From Pseudomonadota bacterium (lineage in GTDB: Bacteria > Pseudomonadota > Alphaproteobacteria > Kiloniellales > J153): 8,144 nucleotides of DNA. Position 1 is the first letter of the stretch. Each line of letters opens with the position of its first letter. Of the stretch, positions 1 through 5,018 are shown in pieces. A model generated the notes under the pieces. The model was not told the origin of the DNA, did not search any database, and worked only from the letters and a program-made list of their open reading frames with translations. Both the position numbers and the translations under genes were made by a program. The stretch covers positions 1-8,144 of the forward strand of contig JACZWN010000160.1 of NCBI GenBank assembly GCA_022572105.1. Reading direction: 5' to 3'.

Positions 1-611
1 ATCTCGGAGTTGCCATCCCTCCTGGACATGAATGCGATCTTGCTACCGTCAGAGGCCCAAGCGGGCCATTCATCGGTCAACCACTTATTGTTGGTGAGTT
101 GGATCTGGTTGTCCCCGTTGCCGTCGCCGTCGGTGTCAAAGGCATCCATCGCATATATCTGGCCATCAGAGTTGAAAGCGATTCTGCTACTTCCAGGCGA
201 CCAGGTAGGCGAGAAATCGAATGCAGGTCTGTTGGTGAGGCGGATCTGGTTCAACCCATCGGTGTCCATCACATATATCTCACGGTCGCCATGCCTGTCG
301 GAGACGAAGGCTATCTTTCTGCCGTCAGGAGACCAGGCAGTCAATTCTTCTCTGCTCATTTTGTTGGTGAGGCGGATCTGGTTATCGGCATTGCCATCGC
401 CGTCGGCGTCAACAGCGTCCATCACGTATATCTCCCAGTTGCCGTCCCTCTCAGAGCCGAAAACCACCCTGCTGCCGTCTGGAGACCAGCTGAGGCTCAT
501 GTCGTCTGCTGAGTTATTGGTGAGGTGGGTCGGATTGGTACCATCGGCGTTCATCATGTATATCTCATGGTTGCCGCTGTCTCTATCGGAATAGAAGACT
601 ATACGTCCTGA
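1..611 (-). CDS. TolB/WD40-like beta-propeller protein, fragment open at both ends
   Basis: The minus strand encodes about 4.3 tandem blades of the TolB/WD40-like (PD40) type. Blade 1 is 474-611, blade 2 is 321-473, blade 3 is 189-320, blade 4 is 45-188, and blade 5 is cut by the window edge. Each blade carries the hallmark order IAF-SDRDG-EIYVMD-N-QIRLTN-WSPDG. Blades 2 and 4 also contain an acidic insertion (DADGDGNADNQ and DTDGDGNGDNQ) resembling a calcium-binding loop. Such propellers usually sit in secreted or periplasmic proteins and bind partners or ligands. No enzymatic residues are recognisable. There is no signal peptide and no plausible start: the frame begins directly after the TAG of the neighbouring gene, in the same frame, part-way through a blade (SGRIVFYSDRD lacks the preceding WSPDG). 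I therefore read it as a 5'-truncated gene or an assembly remnant. The fold assignment is secure. The function is unknown. Confidence 0.8.
3..611 (-). repeat. Tandem propeller-blade repeat, 132-153 bp units
   Basis: There are four full units of 138, 153, 132 and 144 bp plus a partial fifth, all in one minus-strand frame. The unit length varies because alternate blades carry the D-x-D-x-D-G insertion. The repeats are coding and diverged, so this is a protein-domain repeat rather than a DNA element. Confidence 0.75.
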
Positions 612-616
612 CTAAG
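605..616. other. Abrupt changeover between dockerin gene end and propeller fragment
   Basis: The TAG stop of the dockerin protein (612-614) is followed with no spacer by coding sequence for the middle of a propeller blade, in the same minus-strand frame. There is no terminator, ribosome binding site or signal peptide for the downstream piece. This suggests a join (assembly or recombination) within a few bases of the stop. A real gene interrupted by an amber codon is the alternative. Confidence 0.45.
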
Positions 617-1865
617 GTACCATGTTATAGAACTCATTCCTTAGCCCCACCAGGTGCTGGGCGATGAACAACGCGTCGGCGATGGTCTTCTTGTCGAAGT
701 TCCCGTCATGTCGCACGCTAGCCGCGTTCACCGAGTGCAGGCAGTTGGTGTCGACTACATCGGTACATGCCGGCCGCAGCCCCACCAGATTCTGGGCGAT
801 GAACAGGGCGTCGGCGATGTTGATTGCTCCGTCAGCCCGAGCGTCGCCCCGCCTGAATTCCAGCGTGACCGGGTTCACCGCCACACTGGTCCCGCCCAAC
901 TCAGTAAGGTTGGTTATTTCCACTAATAACGAGCAGGCTTGGGTGTTACTGCCCGCCAGCCTGGTCACAGCAAATCCCAGAATCGCTAGTGTGTCCACGC
1001 CGCTGGTGGATGAGCCGCTGAAGGTGGCCACGCCGGTGGTGTCATCGATGGTGAAGGAATCGATCGTGAAGTCCTCTCCCCGTATTTCCAGGATGTTGAT
1101 GCAGCTGCTGTTGTAAGTCAGCCGGGCCTGGAAGGTTTCCAGCCGAGCCGAAACGTTCTCCCCGGTGGCCAGGTCGAAGGCCCGTGTTAAGTTCAACCTC
1201 ACTCCGGTGGCCATGTCGGCAGAATCCTGATGCAGGTCCACTGAAGCGTCTGCCGCCAAGACAATTTCAGCACCTACGATAATATTAATGGTATCGGTGG
1301 CCTGGTTGCCGTCCCCATCGGTCACAATCATCGAGATCGTGTGGGTTCCCCTGACCAGAGACGTGAGCGGCAGGTCATCGCCATTTCCCAATATGCCGTC
1401 GATGTTGGACTCCCATTGAATAGAGGCGTCGGCCAGCGTTCCATCATCCGCATCGAACCCTCTGCCCTGCAGCCAGACCAGGTCTCCCAGTTTGAACTCA
1501 TCGCCATCACTAGGGAAGATAATCTCAGCTACCGGCAGCGTTTTGGTAACCGTGAACAGGCCGGAGGTAGCCTCACCGGTATTTACCCCGTCGGAGGCCA
1601 GGACCCGCAGCAGGGAATTGTTCGCGGAGCCGGGCAGGTCGTCAAAGTCTACCACCAGCGTAGTGCCGGCAAGGGCGGTTCCCAGGATGGCCCAGGTAGC
1701 CCCGCCATCCGCCGAATACTGGACCCAGAGGGTGTGCTCGGTGCTGTCGGCATCGGACACCGACCACTCCAGGGTCTGCAATCCAGAAAGGGGCGTGCCG
1801 CCATCAGAGAAAGTGACGCTGACTATCGGGGCAACGCCTCCCAACGTTATCTGTCCGACTTCTAG
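612..1865 (-). CDS. Secreted Ig-like/cohesin/dockerin-repeat protein, 5'-truncated
   Basis: 417 residues are visible, counted from the Leu codon at 1865. Residues 12-110 and 111-198 look like two Ig/PKD-type beta domains; the second opens PVAEIIFPSDGDEF and ends DTINIIVG. Residues 199-337 resemble a cohesin domain (ETFQARLTYNSSCINILEIRG, with Cys255 and Cys311). Residues 339-410 hold a dockerin-type pair in which IADALFIAQ-LVGLR occurs twice, separated by Cys367 and Cys375. Cohesin and dockerin modules bind each other in calcium-dependent surface assemblies, and having both on one chain is typical of secreted Chloroflexota proteins (Dehalococcoidia) as I remember them. The stop (TAG at 612) looks natural, since dockerins usually end a protein. 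There is no start codon or signal peptide: the authentic reading stops making sense at 1865. The open frame continues to 2450, but only as the complement of the YVTN gene. The function of the whole protein is unknown. Confidence 0.8.
   Translation of the reverse strand, partial: LEVGQITLGGVAPIVSVTFSDGGTPLSGLQTLEWSVSDADSTEHTLWVQYSADGGATWAILGTALAGTTLVVDFDDLPGSANNSLLRVLASDGVNTGEATSGLFTVTKTLPVAEIIFPSDGDEFKLGDLVWLQGRGFDADDGTLADASIQWESNIDGILGNGDDLPLTSLVRGTHTISMIVTDGDGNQATDTINIIVGAEIVLAADASVDLHQDSADMATGVRLNLTRAFDLATGENVSARLETFQARLTYNSSCINILEIRGEDFTIDSFTIDDTTGVATFSGSSTSGVDTLAILGFAVTRLAGSNTQACSLLVEITNLTELGGTSVAVNPVTLEFRRGDARADGAINIADALFIAQNLVGLRPACTDVVDTNCLHSVNAASVRHDGNFDKKTIADALFIAQHLVGLRNEFYNMVP
639..818 (-). 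repeat. Two 45-bp dockerin helix repeats
   Basis: Bases 774-818 and 639-683, read on the minus strand, are near-identical 45-bp copies. Both encode I-A-D-A-L-F-I-A-Q-x-L-V-G-L-R, the helical half of each dockerin repeat. They lie 135 bp apart. This is the internal duplication expected of a dockerin. Confidence 0.7.
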
Positions 1866-1872
1866 CCCATCG
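1863..1872. other. Abrupt strand switch between two gene fragments (probable join)
   Basis: Left of about 1866 the authentic coding sense is on the minus strand (LEVGQITLGG...). From 1866 it is on the plus strand, already inside a YVTN repeat (PIAAGTRPIAVAVNP). Neither gene has its start, and no promoter or spacer separates them. A divergent pair of real genes would need two starts here. The structure fits a chimeric join or an inversion endpoint. Confidence 0.6.
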
Positions 1873-2759
1873 CCGCCGGGACCCGCCCCATTGCCGTAGC
1901 GGTGAACCCGGTGACCAACAAAACCTACGTGGTGAACTTTGAAAGCAACAACGTAACTGTGATCGACGGCAGCGACCACAGCACCACCACCGTGGCCGCC
2001 GGGACTAGGCCCTTTGCCGTGGCGGTGAACCCGGTGACCAACAAAATCTACGTGTCGAACGTTGGTAGCGCCGCCGTGACCGTGATCGACGGCAGCGCCC
2101 ACAGCACCATTACAGTGGCCGCCGGGGATGACCCTGTTGACGTGGGGGTGAACCCGGTGACCAACAAGATCTACGTTGTTAACAATGGCAGCGCCGACGT
2201 GACGGTGATCACACCTAACCGGGTTCAGTCCAGCCCGCTGACAACCACCATCGCGCCCTTGTCGGGCAATACTGCCGCAACAGCGGTGACCACCTTCAGC
2301 TTCACCGCCGCCAGCGCTTATACTCCCATCGCACCGCCGGTGCAGCAGATCTATTACCAGGTGGACACCCAGACCGGCCCCTGGCTGCGGGCCACACCCG
2401 ACGGCGCCAGCGCCAGCGGCGACACGCCTCCGCTGCTGCCTGGGGTCCACCTCCTGTTCGCCTTTGCCACCGACGGCCAGGTGGCTTCCTCCATAGACGC
2501 CGGCGCTAGCAGCAGCCCCATCCTCGGGCAGGTCAGCGCTTACCTGTTCCTGGTGGTTCAGTCACCACCACTGGCCGACGCCGGGCCGGACCAGACAGTT
2601 CTGGTGGGCGACACGGTGACCCTGGACGGCAGCAGGTCCTCCGATGTGGACCGCGATCCCTTGACCTTCAGCTGGTCCCTGACCCGGCCGGCGGGCAGCG
2701 GCGCAACCCTGTCCGACCCCACGGCCGTCAACCCCACCTTTGTGGCCGATCTGCCGCCG
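1866..2759 (+). CDS. YVTN beta-propeller repeat + PKD-type domain protein, truncated at both ends
   Basis: The plus-strand frame begins inside a YVTN repeat at 1866, just after an in-frame TAG (1863-1865). It carries 2.6 copies of a 41-residue unit, V-N-P-V-T-N-K-x-Y-V...V-T-V-I-D-G-S...T-V-A-A-G. This is the repeat of surface or extracellular propellers. A linker beta region follows (about 2217-2560, including IYYQVDTQTGPWLRA). Next comes a PKD/REJ-like Ig domain from about 2565 (ADAGPDQTVLVGDTVTLDG, then FSWSLTRPAGSG and NPTFVADLP). These domains normally continue with a strand like GTYVVQL, but here the sequence turns into a glycosyltransferase. A GTG at 1902 is the first possible start, but it lies mid-repeat, so it is not convincing. 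The protein is presumably secreted and its function is unknown. The frame runs uninterrupted into the next entry, giving a 461-codon open frame from 1902 to 3287. Confidence 0.75.
1902..2213 (+). repeat. 123-bp tandem YVTN coding repeat, about 2.5 copies
   Basis: Units begin at GTG-AAC-CCG-GTG-ACC-AAC at 1902, 2025 and 2148, giving an exact 123-bp (41-codon) period. A partial copy of the preceding unit's end lies at 1869-1901. The DNA is highly conserved between units, especially the first 20 bases and the VTVIDG segment. Such repeats are a common cause of misassembly. Confidence 0.85.
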
Positions 2760-2775
2760 GCCAAGGTCGAGGGCG
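2751..2775. other. Probable chimeric join: PKD domain runs into glycosyltransferase
   Basis: Upstream codons encode the standard PKD/REJ phrase NPTFVADLP. About five codons later the sequence reads GGAVAAPLVEAAL, a glycosyltransferase donor-domain start. Base composition and codon use shift visibly towards GC at the same place, and all genes to the right are alphaproteobacterial in character. The two frames happen to match, which has a one-in-three chance. Confidence 0.6.
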
Positions 2776-3287
2776 GCGCGGTCGCGGCGCCGCTCGTCGA
2801 GGCGGCCTTGGGCGCCCGGGCGCTGAGTCCGCTCGACGCGGCGACCTGGCGCCTGCTGGTTGGCCCCAACACGCCCGAGGCCGAATTCCAAGACCTTGCC
2901 GCCCGGGCGCCGGCCGGGTTCGTCGTCGAGCGGGCGCGCCCGGACTTCCGCGCGCTCCTGGCGCGCGCGCGCCTGTCGATCAGCCAGGCCGGCTACAACA
3001 CGGTCCTGGAGGTCCTGGCGGCCGGCATCCCGGCCGTGGTGGCGCCCTTTGCCGCCGGCTCCGAGACCGAGCAGAGCCTGCGCGCCGGCCTGCTGGCCGA
3101 GCGCGGCGCGCTCACCGTCGTGGAAGAGGCGACGCTCGGGCCGGAAACCCTGGCCGCGGCGGTGCGTGCCGCGTTGGCGCGGGACACCGGCGGCCGGGCA
3201 CCTGGGCTCGCCGGCCTGGATACCTCGGGCGCGGACAAAATGGCGCGGATCGTGCGCGAGCGGCTTGCTATAGTGGCGCCACGATGA
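2760..3287 (+). CDS. MurG/GT28-like glycosyltransferase, C-terminal domain (5'-truncated)
   Basis: About 175 residues of the nucleotide-sugar-binding half of a GT-B glycosyltransferase are present. The clearest motif is S-I-S-Q-A-G-Y-N-T-V-L-E-V-L, followed by A-V-V-A-P-F and E-T-E-Q. In MurG-like enzymes the equivalent Glu and Gln contact the donor sugar-nucleotide. WRLLVGPN and ARPDFRALLARA before it fit the predicted glycosyltransferases grouped as COG4671. These normally have a further N-terminal acceptor half of similar or larger size, which is absent here because the sequence upstream is YVTN/PKD. No start of its own is visible: the frame is simply continuous from the left. The stop TGA (3285-3287) overlaps the ATG of the deacetylase (ATGA), so the two are translationally coupled and probably work on the same surface glycan. 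The family call is good. The acceptor is unknown. Confidence 0.75.
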   Translation, partial: AKVEGGAVAAPLVEAALGARALSPLDAATWRLLVGPNTPEAEFQDLAARAPAGFVVERARPDFRALLARARLSISQAGYNTVLEVLAAGIPAVVAPFAAGSETEQSLRAGLLAERGALTVVEEATLGPETLAAAVRAALARDTGGRAPGLAGLDTSGADKMARIVRERLAIVAPR

Positions 3288-4126
3288 CTTGGCGAATCCT
3301 GAGCGAAGAGCTGGATGCCTGGGCCGCGGCCGGACGCGCCGCGACGCTCTGGTGGCGCGACGACGACGCGGTCGAGCCGAGCGCGGACCTCGAGCGGCTG
3401 CTGGGGCTGGCCGCCGCCCGGGATATCCCGATCGCGCTCGCCGCGATCCCGGCGCGCGCCTCGGAGGCGCTCGCCCGTGGCATCGAGACCGCAGGGGCGC
3501 GGGTGACGCTCCTGCAACACGGCTATGCCCACCGCAACCACGCGCCGGCGGCGGAGAAGAAGGCGGAGCTGGGCGCCCATCGCCCCTCGGCCGCGGTCCT
3601 GGAGGAGCTGGCGCGCGGCCAGGCGCGCATGACCGCGCTGTTCGGACCAAGCCTGTTCGGATCGGGCCCGTTCGGATTAGGCTGGGCGCCGGTCCTGGTG
3701 CCGCCGTGGAACCGCATCGCCGAGGACTTGGTCCCGGAGATTGCGCGCCTCGGCTTCCGCGGCCTCTCGACCTACGGCGCGCGCGCCGTGGCCGAGCCGG
3801 TCCCCGGCCTGGTGCAGATCAACAGCCACGTGGACATCATGCGCTGGGACGCGCCGCGCGGCTTCCTCGGCGCGGCCGAGGCGCTCGACCTGCTGGCCGG
3901 CCATCTGCGCGCGCGCCGCCTGGGCGAGGCCGACGCGGCCGAGCCGAGCGGCCTGCTCAGCCATCATGCGGCCCACGACGAGGCCTGCTGGGCGTTCCTC
4001 GATGAGCTGCTGGGCCGGCTCGCCGAGCATCCGGCGGCGCGCTTCGTCGCGGCCGACGAGGTCTTCGCCGCGGAGTCCTCCGCCCCGCGGACCCCCACCG
4101 CCCCTCGGCAACAGGGCGCGGCATGA
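3284..4126 (+). CDS. Polysaccharide deacetylase family protein
   Basis: This 280-residue protein shows the NodB/CE4-type layout. W-R-D-D-D at 24-28 supplies the metal/catalytic aspartates. An H-x3-H pair lies in QHGYAHRNH (His79, His83), and the substrate-groove motif V-L-V-P-P-W-N-R is at 137-144. LLSHHAAHDEACW (224-236) carries the late histidine. CE4 enzymes remove N- or O-acetyl groups from polymers such as peptidoglycan or exopolysaccharide, with a divalent metal. There is no signal peptide, so it may act in the cytoplasm on an intermediate made by the coupled glycosyltransferase. The start ATG overlaps the upstream stop as ATGA, and the 3' end overlaps the next gene in the same way. Residues 119-133 contain a five-residue periodic insert (LFGPS-LFGSG-PFGLG) just before the PPWNR motif. 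The family assignment is strong. The substrate is unknown. Confidence 0.85.
   Translation: MTWRILSEELDAWAAAGRAATLWWRDDDAVEPSADLERLLGLAAARDIPIALAAIPARASEALARGIETAGARVTLLQHGYAHRNHAPAAEKKAELGAHRPSAAVLEELARGQARMTALFGPSLFGSGPFGLGWAPVLVPPWNRIAEDLVPEIARLGFRGLSTYGARAVAEPVPGLVQINSHVDIMRWDAPRGFLGAAEALDLLAGHLRARRLGEADAAEPSGLLSHHAAHDEACWAFLDELLGRLAEHPAARFVAADEVFAAESSAPRTPTAPRQQGAA
3638..3682 (+). repeat. Three imperfect 15-bp tandem repeats inside the deacetylase gene
   Basis: Units at 3638-3652, 3653-3667 and 3668-3682 share a core C-[TC]-G-T-T-C-G-G-A and encode LFGPS, LFGSG and PFGLG. The less G+C-rich TTCGGA core stands out in this GC-rich gene. It adds about ten residues to the loop before the conserved PPWNR motif. 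Confidence 0.7.
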
Positions 4127-4656
4127 ACGCGTTCCGCTATCCGGCCAAGTCACTGATCGGCGACTATATCCGTTCGGCCGTGGGCCTGGCGGTCGGCGTC
4201 GGCGTCCTCGCCAGCGCGCCTACGTCGGTTACGGTCGTCATCATCTTCGGCGCCCTGACGGCGCTGTTCCTGGCCTTCGGTTTCCGCACCGTAAAGCGGC
4301 AAATGCTTCGGGTGGCGGTCACCGACGAGGAGATCCGCGGCGCCGGGTTCGGCGCGCGCGCGCTGCCTTGGGGCCGGCTCGATCAACTCAAGCTGCGCTA
4401 TTACGGTACCCGGCGCGGGCGCAGCCGCGAGTCGAGCGGCGGGTTCATGCAGCTCACGCTCAAGGGCGCGGGCGCCACCATGACCCTGGAATCGTCCATC
4501 GACGGCTTCGAGTACATCGCCTGGCGCGCGACCAAGGCGGCGCGCGAGAACGGCGTCAGCTTGGATTCGGCCTCGGCCGGCAACCTGCTCGAACTGGGCA
4601 TCGACGCGGACGTGGACCAACCCGCGCCTCAGATCAAGGCACCGCCCGATCTCTAG
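4123..4656 (+). CDS. Two-helix membrane protein with cytoplasmic PH-like domain (hypothetical)
   Basis: This is a 177-residue protein that I do not recognise by name. Residues 16-32 and 35-54 form two hydrophobic segments likely to make a membrane hairpin. After FRTVKRQ, residues 60-140 read as an alternating beta pattern: LRVAVTDEEIRG, ALPWGRLDQLKLRYYG, GFMQLTLKGAGATMTLESSIDGFEYIAWRA. This resembles the bacterial PH-like domains of small membrane proteins that open with two transmembrane helices. The tail from 150 is acidic and proline-rich, probably disordered. The start ATG overlaps the deacetylase stop (ATGA), so it is part of the same coupled cluster. It may anchor or scaffold the glycan-modifying enzymes, but that is inference from position only. 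Confidence 0.7.
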   Translation: MNAFRYPAKSLIGDYIRSAVGLAVGVGVLASAPTSVTVVIIFGALTALFLAFGFRTVKRQMLRVAVTDEEIRGAGFGARALPWGRLDQLKLRYYGTRRGRSRESSGGFMQLTLKGAGATMTLESSIDGFEYIAWRATKAARENGVSLDSASAGNLLELGIDADVDQPAPQIKAPPDL

Positions 4657-4713
4657 CCATTCCTGCCGATCCTTACCGCCGCGATTCGGTCGAATGATGA
4701 CGTTTTCGACACG

Positions 4714-4728
4714 TTAACGGCCATTTAA
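4714..4728 (+). promoter_or_regulatory. CtrA-like binding box TTAA-N7-TTAA
   Basis: In the 119-bp gap before the helix-turn-helix gene, TTAA at 4714-4717 and TTAA at 4725-4728 are separated by exactly seven bases. This is the full-site consensus of the alphaproteobacterial cell-cycle and motility regulator CtrA (TTAA-N7-TTAA). In such GC-rich DNA a perfect match is unlikely by chance. It sits about 10 bp upstream of the sigma-54-like element. Whether it is bound is not known. Confidence 0.5.
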
Positions 4729-4736
4729 GCGTTTTC

Positions 4737-4752
4737 CGGCACAGTCCTGGCT
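4737..4752 (+). promoter_or_regulatory. Sigma-54 (-24/-12)-like promoter
   Basis: The sequence CGGCAC-AGTCC-TGGCT aligns with the RpoN consensus TGGCAC-N5-TTGC[AT]. The invariant GG (4738-4739) and GC (4750-4751) have the required 12-bp offset. There are two mismatches at less strict positions. The predicted transcript start is near 4763, about 13 bp before the gene's ATG. An enhancer-binding activator would be needed. I see no conventional -35/-10 pair that is better. Confidence 0.35.
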
Positions 4753-4775
4753 GATTTCGCACGGATGGGCTTCGT

Positions 4776-4976
4776 ATGACCGAGGAAAAGCTGATGACCC
4801 CGCCGCAGGTCGCCCGGCGCCTGCAGGTGAACGAGCGCACGGTGACCCAGTGGCTGCGCAAGGGCCACCTGCGCGGCTTCAAGGTCGGCAAGGAGTGGCG
4901 CGTTTCGCCGCGTGACCTCGAGGTCTTCCTGGAGCAAAGCGCCAACGTCCCCGCGGGCGCCGCCCGGCGCAGCTAG
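4776..4976 (+). CDS. Small MerR/excisionase-type helix-turn-helix DNA-binding protein
   Basis: The protein has 66 residues and nearly all of it is one helix-turn-helix domain of the excisionase/MerR-like (HTH_17) type. It shows M-T-P-P-Q-V-A-R-R-L-Q-V (7-18), N-E-R-T-V-T-Q-W-L-R-K-G (19-30) for the recognition helix, and the wing F-K-V-G-K-E-W-R-V-S-P (35-45), ending with D-L-E-V-F-L. Proteins of this kind bind DNA as small regulators or recombination directionality factors. No integrase or prophage genes are nearby, so a chromosomal regulator is more likely than a phage excisionase. The start at 4776 lacks a clear Shine-Dalgarno. The in-frame ATG at 4794 has GAGGA seven bases upstream and would give a 60-residue protein starting exactly at the domain. 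The gene stands alone behind its own CtrA/sigma-54-like control region and converges with the methyltransferase. The target is unknown. Confidence 0.8.
   Translation: MTEEKLMTPPQVARRLQVNERTVTQWLRKGHLRGFKVGKEWRVSPRDLEVFLEQSANVPAGAARRS
4782..4786 (+). promoter_or_regulatory. Shine-Dalgarno supporting the internal ATG at 4794
   Basis: GAGGA at 4782-4786 lies seven bases before the in-frame ATG at 4794, ideal spacing. It lies inside the coding region if the 4776 start is used. It favours the shorter helix-turn-helix product. Confidence 0.4.
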
Positions 4977-4981
4977 ACCGC

Positions 4982-5018
4982 GCGGCGCGCCACCCTGGCC
5001 GCCCGCCTATTTCTTTTC
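4982..5018 (+). terminator. Weak intrinsic terminator candidate after the helix-turn-helix gene
   Basis: GCGG (4982-4985) pairs with CCGC (4999-5002) and CCA (4990-4992) pairs with TGG (4996-4998) around a CCC loop, with a four-base bulge. A T-rich run (TATTTCTTTT) follows from 5009. It sits six bases after the stop of the plus-strand gene and overlaps the end of the converging gene. The stem is imperfect, so the call is tentative. Confidence 0.3.

Noticed and set aside
10..594. Plus-strand open frames over the left end
   Set aside because: They mirror the minus-strand propeller blades (repeating Ser-Pro-Ser and Leu-Pro-Ser patterns) and show no domain of their own.
1902..1904. GTG at 1902 as a true start of the YVTN protein
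   Set aside because: YVTN sequence continues upstream to 1866, there is no Shine-Dalgarno or signal peptide, and the codon lies inside the repeat.
1902..2213. CRISPR-like or satellite array
   Set aside because: The 123-bp units are contiguous coding repeats with no spacers and clear protein conservation.
1866..2450. N-terminal extension of the dockerin gene on the minus strand up to 2450
   Set aside because: The translation is His/Val/Gly-rich and simply the complement of the 123-bp YVTN repeats. The plus strand gives recognisable YVTN sequence there.
3289..4005. Alternative plus- and minus-strand frames over the deacetylase
   Set aside because: Low-complexity Arg/Ala/Pro translations without motifs; the 3284 frame carries the conserved deacetylase residues.
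4684..4695. Short palindrome ATTCG-GT-CGAAT in the gap before the helix-turn-helix gene, as an operator
   Set aside because: Five-base arms are too short to separate from chance, and no known regulator motif is matched.
4776..4976. Phage excisionase and a nearby integration site
   Set aside because: No integrase, tRNA gene or direct-repeat attachment site is visible, and the flanks are ordinary envelope genes.
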